Shown here: in pieces, positions 8,765-19,766 of the stretch
How positions within the stretch are numbered: position 1 is the stretch's first letter
Layout of the letters: every line of letters begins with the position of its first letter
Source of the DNA: CAWCKS01 sp963763485
GTDB taxonomy: Bacteria; Pseudomonadota; Alphaproteobacteria; Rhizobiales; Xanthobacteraceae
Direction of reading: 5' to 3'
Length of the DNA: 64,000 bases
Assembly (NCBI GenBank): GCA_963763485.1
Contig: CAVXOW010000006.1
Span: forward strand, 682,001 to 746,000
The notes under the pieces: model-generated
The model's input: the letters and a program-made list of their open reading frames with translations, nothing else
Databases searched by the model: none
Told to the model about the DNA's origin: nothing
Made by a program: the position numbers and the translations under genes

Positions 8765-9465
8765 CTTCAATTCTCCGGAGTCACAGTCGAGCAGGTTACC
8801 GAAGTGCTCGGCCATCTGCGCGCCAGCGGCGACTATGATCGCATCATCGCTGAGGCGAGCAGTTTGCCCAAGCGGCGACCGCGGCAGCGCAGGCTGTGAA
8901 TATCGGGCCTCCAAGGGCAGGAAAATGCTGGACGACTTGCTAACTTATCGGCAGCAGGAGACTGATTCGAATAAATCCGAAAATCATTACCATCGCGGCG
9001 CTCCCCTTGGCGTGCGTATTTGTCGTCGTTCAAGGTGAAGCTCTAGGGCACGAGAGCTGGTGTCGAGTGGGCCTGATGTGTGCGCCACTGGAACAACACC
9101 AAGCCGATGAACCTCCCTACAGCAACCATGTGCCGCTACAGTCAGCCCCGATCACTGTGACCGCCATTTCTACCGCGACTGCGACATTCGCATCGCCGAC
9201 CGGTGGTGGATTTGTGGTGAGGTAATTCCGCAACGGCATCGATCCGGATCACGCACGTGCCAGGCCGTGCGTCAGAATCGATCCGCACGCAGGTGATCCG
9301 CGTCGTCGTACCGCGTCTAGAAGCCCAGCCAATCTTTAAGCGCGAGAAAGACGGACCTGATCAATTCGCCGCATATCACTCCGCTTTCTCTTTGGCTTAG
9401 TCGAAGAGATCGCCCCGATCTTCGCGACGGTAAAGCGCGAGCGCAAGTTCGTCACGCCTGCGCGC
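8765..9465. other. 700-base stretch without recognisable genes
   Basis: Short open frames exist on both strands (for example 8835-9038 and 9007-9225 on plus) but none shows family motifs, a good ribosome site, or a codon pattern like the neighbours. No tRNA, repeat or IS end was seen. It may be decayed DNA on the outer side of the AbiV gene. Confidence 0.4.
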
Positions 9466-10269
9466 TCACGCCCCCTTGAACGCGCCCTTGCGCTTCTCGA
9501 CGAACGCCTTGCAGGCCTCGAGATGGTCTTCGCTCGCCATCGACATGCACTCATAGGCTATGCAGGCGTCCATCACGAGGCCGAACTGCTGCTTGAGAAT
9601 GAGGTTGGCCGAGATCTTGGTCCAGCGCGCCGCGAGCGGCGGCACCGAGTTGATGTCCTCGGCGATCTTCAATGCTTCCGCCATCACCTGATCGGCCGGC
9701 GCGCAGTAGTTGGTGATGCCCATCTCGGTCGCTTCCTTGCCGCGCACGACCTTGCCGCGCATGATGAAATCCTTGGCCCGGTTGACGCCGATCAGGAGCG
9801 GCCAGATCACCGCGCCGCCGTCGCCCGCGACGAGACCGACACGCACGTGGGTGTCGCCGATGCGCGCGGTCTCGGCGATCACCGAAGTATCGCACAGCAA
9901 CGCCAGCGTTGCGCCGAGCCCCATGGCATCGCCGTTGACGGCGGCGACGATCGGCTTCGTGCTGTTGACGAAGCCCGCAACCAGCCGCTTGGCCCGCTCC
10001 GGCAAGGCGGCGAGCATGGTGCGCGACTCCTGTGTGCCCCAGCGATCGATCATGTCCTTGATGTTGCCGCCGGCCGAAAAGCATTTGCCGGCGCCGGTCA
10101 GGATCGAGACGTTGACCTCGTCGTCGTGCTCGATGTCGGTCCAGATCCGCTCGATCTCGGCGTGGACATCCATGCTGATGGCGTTGAGCGTCTCGGGACG
10201 GTTGATGGTGACGGTGGCAATTCCATTGCTCTTGGTGACCTTAAGGCTCTTGTAGCTGTCGTATGTCAT
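9466..10269 (-). CDS. Enoyl-CoA hydratase/isomerase family protein
   Basis: Crotonase fold of 267 residues. The oxyanion-hole segments are visible: CFSAGGNIKDM and GDAMGLGATLAL. The usual PE at the first catalytic glutamate is replaced by TH (DTHVRVGLVAGDGG) and the second is Asp in AKDFIM, so a standard hydratase mechanism is unlikely and isomerase, hydrolase or dehalogenase chemistry is possible. The C-terminus ends FVEKRKGAFKGA as in many acyl-CoA crotonases. It stands alone on the minus strand. Confidence 0.9.
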   Translation of the reverse strand: MTYDSYKSLKVTKSNGIATVTINRPETLNAISMDVHAEIERIWTDIEHDDEVNVSILTGAGKCFSAGGNIKDMIDRWGTQESRTMLAALPERAKRLVAGFVNSTKPIVAAVNGDAMGLGATLALLCDTSVIAETARIGDTHVRVGLVAGDGGAVIWPLLIGVNRAKDFIMRGKVVRGKEATEMGITNYCAPADQVMAEALKIAEDINSVPPLAARWTKISANLILKQQFGLVMDACIAYECMSMASEDHLEACKAFVEKRKGAFKGA

Positions 10270-10510
10270 CGCGTGTCCTCATCTGTTGGCCGATTTTTTT
10301 CTTGGGCAGCGGAGCGATGATAGCGCGGGATTGGGGCCGGCGTTCGCCAAAGCAGGATCCGCGCGGCTGTGGATCGGGCATCTCTCGTTGCGAGCTGCAC
10401 GACGCCATACGAAAACAATGAACTAAGATTCACACCCGCAAAACTCCGCAAAATATCGCAAAAAGAACCGCAGGGTCAGCGGCTTGCGCGGCGCCGGTGG
10501 TCGGCGCGTC

Positions 10511-11614
10511 TCACGGCGCGGCCGGGACCTCGGCCACTGGCGGCTTTACCGCCTCCACCGTCGCGACGCGATGAATCAGCTCGTGCACGAAGGCGAGCTT
10601 TTCGATCGCTCGCGCCGACAGCACGAATGGATAGAAGTCCGGCTGTCCCATGCAGCGGTTGATGTTGTTCATCGCAAACGCCATCGGCAGCCAGTTGTCG
10701 ATGACGTTCTGGAAATTCCGCGCGCGATACGGATTGAAGTTGATGTTGGTGTCGAGCTGCCCGGTCGGATCGATCCGCGGCTCGAGATGCAGGTCGAACG
10801 CCGCCGCCATCTCGGTGGTGTCGACGAGGTGCAGGTAGTGCGCCCAGGTCTCGGCAAAATCCTCCCACGGATGCGCGGTCGCATAAGCGCTGACGAAATT
10901 GCTTTGCCAGTCCGCCGGCGCGCCGTTGGCATAGTAAGCTTGCAGGGCCTGGCCATAGTCGACCGTAAAATCGCCGAACATCGCCGCGAACTCACCATCG
11001 ACGTTGCGATCGCGCACCAGCCGGTCCCAGAAATAATGCCCGACTTCATGGCGGAAGTGACCAAGCAAAGTGCGATAGGGCTCGCGCAGCTGCGAGCGCC
11101 GTCGCTCGCGCTCGGCGTCGTCGGCTTCCACCAGCGCCAGCGTGATCAGGCCGCTGTCGTGGCCTGTCATGACGCGCGCCGCGAAATCGTTGGGCGAGTT
11201 GGCCAGAAAATTGAACACGAGACCTTCCCGATCTTCTGCGCGCGCCGGCAGCGGCAGGTCGAGCCGCAACAGCGTATAGAACAGCCGGTGTTTGGCAGCC
11301 TCGATCTTGCGCCAGTTGGCAAGGTTCTGCTGATCCGACAGATCGGGAATGATGCCGTTGTGGCGGCAGGCAAGACAGAAGTCGTGGCTGTCCTTGCGCT
11401 CGAGCAGCCAGTTGCAGGCGTCATAGGCGGCGTTGGCGCAGAACTTATAGACCGCGTCCGGCTCGCCGATGATCCGCCAGTTCGCCTCGTGCTGCTCGAG
11501 CGCGTAGAGCACGTTGCGCACCGGCTCGTAACCGAGCTTGAAGCCGCATTTGTCGCAAGAGCTGCTCTCGAAGTAGAGCACCTGCGAGCAGACCTGGCAC
11601 TTGAAGAGCTTCAT
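10511..11614 (-). CDS. Putative zinc-binding metallopeptidase with N-terminal zinc ribbon (Peptidase_Mx type)
   Basis: A 367-residue protein. The N-terminus has a zinc ribbon with C6, C9, C20 and C23, and a further CLAC pair near residue 80. A gluzincin-like HEVGH sits at residues 189-193, so it is a probable zinc metalloprotease. There is no signal peptide; it is expected in the cytoplasm. It diverges from the DUF2126 gene across a 223-base region that probably holds both promoters. From memory, peptidases of this type often neighbour ATP-grasp/transglutaminase loci, which suggests it processes the same peptide or protein product. The C-terminus is Pro/Ala/Val rich. Confidence 0.82.
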   Translation of the reverse strand: MKLFKCQVCSQVLYFESSSCDKCGFKLGYEPVRNVLYALEQHEANWRIIGEPDAVYKFCANAAYDACNWLLERKDSHDFCLACRHNGIIPDLSDQQNLANWRKIEAAKHRLFYTLLRLDLPLPARAEDREGLVFNFLANSPNDFAARVMTGHDSGLITLALVEADDAERERRRSQLREPYRTLLGHFRHEVGHYFWDRLVRDRNVDGEFAAMFGDFTVDYGQALQAYYANGAPADWQSNFVSAYATAHPWEDFAETWAHYLHLVDTTEMAAAFDLHLEPRIDPTGQLDTNINFNPYRARNFQNVIDNWLPMAFAMNNINRCMGQPDFYPFVLSARAIEKLAFVHELIHRVATVEAVKPPVAEVPAAP

Positions 11615-11776
11615 CCTGTGGACGCCTTGCGCGCAGCCGCCCCGGCACGATCTGGGACCTCATCGTCGCCGGGAACGACTGCACCGTTATTGGACCGATA
11701 TTGGCGTGTTCGCAGGCAGTGTGCAAAAAAGCGCGCCAAATTCAATTGTTTATCGCCTCCGACCGGCGCTCCTCTG

Positions 11777-11805
11777 TTGACAGTGTCCCGGTTCGGCAAT
11801 GAACA
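11777..11805 (+). promoter_or_regulatory. Candidate promoter of the DUF2126/ATP-grasp/transglutaminase operon
   Basis: A perfect TTGACA -35 box at 11777-11782 is followed after 17 bases by a weak TGAACA at the -10 position. Transcription from it would start near 11811, downstream of the ATG at 11799. That supports initiation at GTG 11838, which has an AGGA eight bases upstream. Confidence 0.35.
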
Positions 11806-11837
11806 TGACCTCCGCCGATTTTCAGGCAGGATACAAG

Positions 11838-15149
<3,312 letters not shown>

Positions 15150-15153
15150 AGCC

Positions 15154-17661
15154 ATGAACCGCGCTGCAACGGGCAAAGCACCGTCCGTGTCCGTTGCCGA
15201 TAAATGGTCGTCGGCACTCGCGGACTACGCGCCGCTGCCCGGCATTCCCGATGAGCTGCTTGGCCCCGACGGGGCGCCGAAGCCACATTGGCTCGAGCTG
15301 TTCGACACACTCGCCGGCTTCGACATCGAGCGCGGCCACGCAGTCGCCGAGCGCCACATCCGCGACCTCGGCGTGTCCTATCGCGTACGCGACGAGGCGC
15401 GCGAACGCAGCTGGCCGGTCAGCGGCTTTCCGCTGTTGATCGAGGAGCAGGACTGGGGGGCGATCTCGGCCGGCATTATTCAGCGCGCGGAAATTTTCGA
15501 GCGGCTGCTCGCCGACGTCTATGGTCCGGCCACGCTGGTGAAGGAATTCCTGCCGGCCTCGGTCGTGGCCGGCAACAAGGGCTTTTTGCGTCCGCTCGTC
15601 AACGTGAAGCCGCCGGGCGGGCGCTGGATGCATCTCTATGCCGCCGACATCGGCCGCGGTCCCGACGGCCAGTGGTGGGTCCTGAACGATCGCGCGCAGG
15701 CGCCGTCGGGTCTCGGCTACGCGCTGGAAAATCGGCTCGCCATCTCGCGCGCTTATCCCGCGCCCTACGGACAGATGAACGTGCAGCGGCTCGCACCGTT
15801 CTTCCGCGCGTTTCGCTCCGGCCTTACCGAATTGGCCGAGCGGTCGCAGCCGCGCATCTGTCTGATGACGCCAGGACCGTACAGCCCGACCTACTCCGAA
15901 CAATCCTATCTCGCGCGCTATCTCGGCTTCCTGCTGGTTGAAGGCGACGATCTCGTCGTGCGCGACGGCGTGGTCCACGTCCGCACCATCGCAGGATTGA
16001 AGCGCGCCGACGTGCTGTGGCGACGGGTCGACGCCGACTACGTCGATCCGATGGAGCTGAACGGCGCTTCGCGCCTCGGCGTCCCTCGCCTGCTCTCGAC
16101 CATTCGCGCCGGCGCAGTCGTTGTCGCCAACATGCCGGGGACCGGCTTCATCGAGTCGCGCGCGCTGATGAGTTTCATGCCACGCATCTGCCGTCACTTT
16201 ACCGGCGAAGATCTCTTGATGCCCAACATCGCGACCTGGTGGTGCGGCCAGGAGCGGCCGCGCGCCGAGGTGCTGGAGAATCTGGAAATGCTGTCGATCG
16301 CCGGCGCGTTCGACGAGCGCGTACCAGGCTTCGAGCCCCAGGGCACCATCGTGCCGGAGAAGCTTTCGAAAGACGATGTCGCAAAGCTGCGTGGCGCGAT
16401 CACCTCGCGCGGCATCGATTATGTCGGCCAGGAGCAGGTGCGGCTCTCGACGACGCCGGTGTGGCGCGACGGCAAGTTCGTGCCGCGTCCGTTCGTGCTG
16501 CGCGTCTACGCCGCGGCGACCCCGGACGGCTGGCGCGTGATGCCCGGCGGCTTCTGCCTGATCTCAGACAATGTCGACGCCCGCGCGGTGTCGATCGGCG
16601 AAGGGGTGGAATCGGCCGATGTCTGGGTGCTGTCGAATACCCCTGTGCCGATCGAGACGTTGCTGCCGACCCAGCAGAACGTCAGTATCCGCCGCGTGCT
16701 CGGCAACCTGCCGAGCAGAGCCGCCGATAACCTGTTCTGGTACGGCCGCTATCTCGAGCGCGCCGAAGCGGTGCTGCGCATCGTACGTTGCCTGTGCGCC
16801 AAGAGCGTCGAGTTCGATCGTCTGCCGGGCGACGCCGACGGCGCGCTCCGTGGCCTCGTTCGCATGCTGATTGCCTGGGGCGTGATCCCGGCGTCACTGG
16901 CGGACGCGGCAACGCCCGTGATCGCCGCGCGCGCGATGGGCGCGGAATCCGATTATGGCTCGGCGCTCTCGACTCTGAAGATGGCGCGCGGCGCGGCTTC
17001 CGTCATTCGCGAGCGACTGGCGCCGGACGGCTGGAAGCTGCTCGCCAACCTCGAGACTCAGCTCGACGTCGAGGCCAACAGTTTTGCGAGTGAAGCCGAA
17101 GCATTTGATGCCGCTGACCGCGCGCTGGTCACCCTCGCCGCGATCTCGGGTCTCGCGCAAGAGAACATCAACCGGGTCGCTGGCTGGCGCTTTCTCGACA
17201 TAGGCCGTCGCATCGAACGCGCCATCAACACCTGCCGCTTCGTGCGTATGTTCGCCGGCGAACAAGCGACCGCCGACGACCTTGACGTGCTGCTCGATCT
17301 GATCGACTCGCAGATCACCTATCGCTCGCGTTACCTGATCGGCGCCGCGCTGATCCCGGTGCGCGACATGGCGCTGCTCGACCCATTTAATCCACGCTCG
17401 GTCAGTTTCCAGATCGGCCAGCTCAGGACCCATCTCGACACGCTGCCGACGCTGAACAATGACGGCCTGCCGGAAGAACCAAAGCGCTTCATCGAGCTGT
17501 TCGCCGGCGAGATCGCGGCCGCCACCGCCGAAGACATCGAAGTCAATTCGGTGCTGGCGTTCGAGCAAACGCTGATGCGGTTCGCCGAGTCGATTGCCTC
17601 TCGTTATTTCCTGCAGCATCCGGAAGGCTTGAAAGTCCAGACCACCAGTGGGCTAGCGTGA
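15154..17661 (+). CDS. Circularly permuted ATP-grasp protein fused to alpha-E domain
   Basis: An 835-residue fusion. Roughly residues 85-480 are the permuted ATP-grasp (DUF404/DUF407), with GGRWMHLYAADIGRG and the MPNIATWWCGQE region. Residues about 520-820 are the all-helical alpha-E domain (DUF403), starting at LPSRAADNLFWYGRYLERAE. In many genomes these are two proteins; here they form one chain. ATP-grasp enzymes of this group are predicted amide ligases, with alpha-E as partner. The stop codon overlaps the GTG start of the next transglutaminase gene (GTGA), indicating translational coupling. Substrate unknown. Confidence 0.93.
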   Translation: MNRAATGKAPSVSVADKWSSALADYAPLPGIPDELLGPDGAPKPHWLELFDTLAGFDIERGHAVAERHIRDLGVSYRVRDEARERSWPVSGFPLLIEEQDWGAISAGIIQRAEIFERLLADVYGPATLVKEFLPASVVAGNKGFLRPLVNVKPPGGRWMHLYAADIGRGPDGQWWVLNDRAQAPSGLGYALENRLAISRAYPAPYGQMNVQRLAPFFRAFRSGLTELAERSQPRICLMTPGPYSPTYSEQSYLARYLGFLLVEGDDLVVRDGVVHVRTIAGLKRADVLWRRVDADYVDPMELNGASRLGVPRLLSTIRAGAVVVANMPGTGFIESRALMSFMPRICRHFTGEDLLMPNIATWWCGQERPRAEVLENLEMLSIAGAFDERVPGFEPQGTIVPEKLSKDDVAKLRGAITSRGIDYVGQEQVRLSTTPVWRDGKFVPRPFVLRVYAAATPDGWRVMPGGFCLISDNVDARAVSIGEGVESADVWVLSNTPVPIETLLPTQQNVSIRRVLGNLPSRAADNLFWYGRYLERAEAVLRIVRCLCAKSVEFDRLPGDADGALRGLVRMLIAWGVIPASLADAATPVIAARAMGAESDYGSALSTLKMARGAASVIRERLAPDGWKLLANLETQLDVEANSFASEAEAFDAADRALVTLAAISGLAQENINRVAGWRFLDIGRRIERAINTCRFVRMFAGEQATADDLDVLLDLIDSQITYRSRYLIGAALIPVRDMALLDPFNPRSVSFQIGQLRTHLDTLPTLNNDGLPEEPKRFIELFAGEIAAATAEDIEVNSVLAFEQTLMRFAESIASRYFLQHPEGLKVQTTSGLA

Positions 17662-18557
17662 TCTACGACATCAGCCATGTCACCCGCTATTCCTACGAGA
17701 CGCGTGTCGCCTCGTCGACGCTGACGCTGCGCGTTACGCCGCGCGACGATGGCGGACAGCATTGTCTCGATCATGCCGTCCTGATCTCGCCCGAGCCGCG
17801 TTCGGTGATCGTCGAGCGTGATTTCTTCGGCAATACCGTCTCGATCGCGCTGATCGAAACCAGCCTTGTTGATCTGAACATCGAAGCGCGCGCGCGCGTC
17901 GACGTTTCGCGCCCGGCGGGTCCGGCCGCTGGCAGTGGACCCGATGTGAAGGGCATCGTGGAGCAGGTCGCTCAGGTGGACTCGGTCGCCGGCGATTCAC
18001 CGGCGCACTTCATCTTCCCGAGCCCACGCATCTCGCTCCGCCGCGAGATCGCGGACTATGCTGCGACAAGCTTTTCAGCCAAGCGAGCCGTGCTCGACGG
18101 CGCACGCGAACTCGCAGTGCGTATCCGCAAGGATTTCAAGTATCAGCCCAACTCGACTGCGGTGTTCACGCCGCTCGAGCTGGCGTTCGAGCAGCGTCGC
18201 GGCGTCTGCCAGGATTTCGCACACATCATGATTTCAGGGTTGCGTTCACTCGGCGTCCCCGCGTCGTATGTCAGCGGCTATATCCGCACCATTCCGCCGC
18301 CGGGAAAGCCACGCCTCGCCGGCGCCGATGCCACGCATGCGTGGGTGTCGGTGTGGTGTGGCGCGGAACTCGGCTGGGTTGGCATCGATCCGACCAACGC
18401 GATCGATGCCGGCAACGATCACATCGTGCTTGCGATCGGCCGCGATTTTTCCGACGTATCGCCAATCTACGGTGTATTCTTAGGCTCCGGCGCGCAGGAG
18501 CTCGAGGTTGGCGTCGATGTCATTCCGGTGACGCCGGCGACCGCTGGCACGGCCTGA
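17658..18557 (+). CDS. Transglutaminase family protein
   Basis: A 299-residue protein with an N-terminal beta-sandwich (YDISHVTRYSYETRV) and a C-terminal papain-like transglutaminase core. The catalytic triad is visible: C184 in RRGVCQDFAH, H227 in DATHAWVSV and D244 in WVGIDPTN. GTG start overlaps the ATP-grasp stop by four bases. It is probably a peptidase or amide-exchanging enzyme acting with the other two gene products. An inverted repeat, CGTTATC (18563-18569) and GATAACG (18593-18599), follows the stop but lacks a U-tract. Confidence 0.92.
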   Translation: MIYDISHVTRYSYETRVASSTLTLRVTPRDDGGQHCLDHAVLISPEPRSVIVERDFFGNTVSIALIETSLVDLNIEARARVDVSRPAGPAAGSGPDVKGIVEQVAQVDSVAGDSPAHFIFPSPRISLRREIADYAATSFSAKRAVLDGARELAVRIRKDFKYQPNSTAVFTPLELAFEQRRGVCQDFAHIMISGLRSLGVPASYVSGYIRTIPPPGKPRLAGADATHAWVSVWCGAELGWVGIDPTNAIDAGNDHIVLAIGRDFSDVSPIYGVFLGSGAQELEVGVDVIPVTPATAGTA

Positions 18558-18637
18558 TCGCCCGTTATCACCAGCTCCGCTTATGTTGCTGAGATAACGA
18601 GGAAAATCGCCGAAATCGCGGGGATTTTTCGTGACGC

Positions 18638-18673
18638 TTGACGGTTGATATATTTCTTTATAGTTATATTTCT
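18638..18673 (+). promoter_or_regulatory. AT-rich promoter/operator region of the ArsR-SRPBCC unit
   Basis: TTGACG at 18638-18643 with a TATAGT at 18659-18664 (spacer 15) is a possible promoter. TATATTTCT occurs twice, at 18649-18657 and 18665-18673, a direct repeat in a strikingly AT-rich patch that could be the ArsR operator. Confidence 0.35.
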
Positions 18674-18677
18674 AATA

Positions 18678-19016
18678 ATGGATTTACAGATGCCCAGCGC
18701 CCGCCTGAATTAAGCTTTTGCCGCGCTCTCCGACCCGACCCGGCGCGCGATCCTGGCGCGCCTCGCGCTCGGCGAAGCCTCGGTCAACGAGTTGATGCAG
18801 CCGTTCAAGCTGAGCCAGCCGGCGATCTCCAAGCACATCAAGGTGCTCGAACGCGCCGGGCTCATCTCGCGCACGCGCGTCGGCCAGTTCCGGCCCTGCC
18901 GGCTTGACACCGACGGCCTGCGCGACGTCGCGCAATGGATCGACTTCTATCGAAAATTCTGGGGCGAGAGCTTTGATCGCCTCGACCTGCACCTGCGCAG
19001 AAAAAAAACACAGTGA
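18678..19016 (+). pseudogene. ArsR family HTH regulator with in-frame stop near the N-terminus
   Basis: The frame encodes a winged-helix ArsR repressor: AFAALSDPTRRAILARL, then VNELMQPFKLSQPAISKHIK (recognition helix) and LERAGLISRTRVGQFRPCRL. Both upstream ATGs (18678 and 18690) run into TAA at 18711-18713, directly before the conserved AFAALSDP. In homologs this position is usually LDQ, LDA or LDS. The next in-frame ATG (18792) would lose the first helices of the DNA-binding domain. The gene is therefore either broken by a point mutation or miscalled. It lies 15 bases before the SRPBCC gene, a common ArsR-SRPBCC pair. Confidence 0.7.
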
Positions 19017-19031
19017 GAAGGAAGAAAGCCG

Positions 19032-19496
19032 ATGAGTTCCGCGCGTCCCTCCCCAGCCGACACCAGCGATCGGGAGATCGTCATCGTCCGCGTGTTCGAC
19101 GCGCCGCGCGAGTCAGTATTTGAGGCGTGGAGCGATCCCGAGCAGCTCAAGTTGTGGTTCGGGCCAAATGGCTTCAGCAACACGTTCGAAGAATTCGACT
19201 TCCGTCCGGGCGGCCACTGGCGCTTTGTCATGCACGGTCCGAACGGCACCGACTTCAAGAACCACAACCAGTTCATCGAGATCAGAAAGCCCGAGCTGAT
19301 CGTGATGGATCATCTCGAAGAACCCCACTTCCGCATCACCGCGACATTCAGGGACGTCGGCGGCAAGACCGAAATGACGTTCCGCCAGGTATTCGAGTCG
19401 GCCGAGGTCGCCGAGCGCGTCAAGCCCTACGCCCTGCCCGGCTCACAGCAGACGCTCGACAAACTCGCCGCTCATGTGGCGGCGCGGCGGCGCTAG
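19032..19496 (+). CDS. SRPBCC (AHSA1-like) domain protein
   Basis: A 154-residue helix-grip protein with the AHSA1 signature: VFDAPRESVFEAWSDPEQLKLWFGP, then FRPGGHWRFVMHGPNG and QTLDKLAAHVA at the C-terminal helix. Proteins of this type bind hydrophobic ligands; the bacterial ones are often encoded right after an ArsR regulator, as here. Ligand and role unknown. AAGGAAGAAAG precedes the ATG. Confidence 0.9.
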   Translation: MSSARPSPADTSDREIVIVRVFDAPRESVFEAWSDPEQLKLWFGPNGFSNTFEEFDFRPGGHWRFVMHGPNGTDFKNHNQFIEIRKPELIVMDHLEEPHFRITATFRDVGGKTEMTFRQVFESAEVAERVKPYALPGSQQTLDKLAAHVAARRR

Positions 19497-19526
19497 ACGG
19501 ACACAAGCTCGGTCCACACCGCAAGT

Positions 19527-19660
19527 TCACTTGAGCCCGTTGATGACGAACGTGTTCATCACCCGTCGCTGCAGCCCGAAGAACAGCACCAGCAGGTGCG
19601 AGGCGGTGCCATCCCGCCCGTCAAAGCGGCCCAAGTTCCGGGAAGCGTCGGAGTAGCTGC
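19527..19660 (-). pseudogene. Possible remnant of an ABC permease C-terminus
   Basis: The minus-strand frame ending at 19527 finishes with HLLVLFFGLQRRVMNTFVING LK. That resembles the last helix and tail of CUT-type sugar ABC permeases (LQR followed by a short amphipathic tail). Nothing upstream in the frame continues the permease, so at most a fragment is left. The call rests on pattern resemblance only. Confidence 0.25.
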
Positions 19661-19766
19661 TCGCAAGCGCGAAACGGAAATACCGGATTCTTGGGCGTGA
19701 GTGTCCAATGTCAGGCTTTGCGGCCCGCCGCCGACCTCCTAAGATCACGATGGGAGGCCGCAACCG

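Noticed and set aside
8835..9225. Two short plus-strand frames beside the AbiV-like gene
   Set aside because: No motif, no ribosome site and no codon bias like neighbours.
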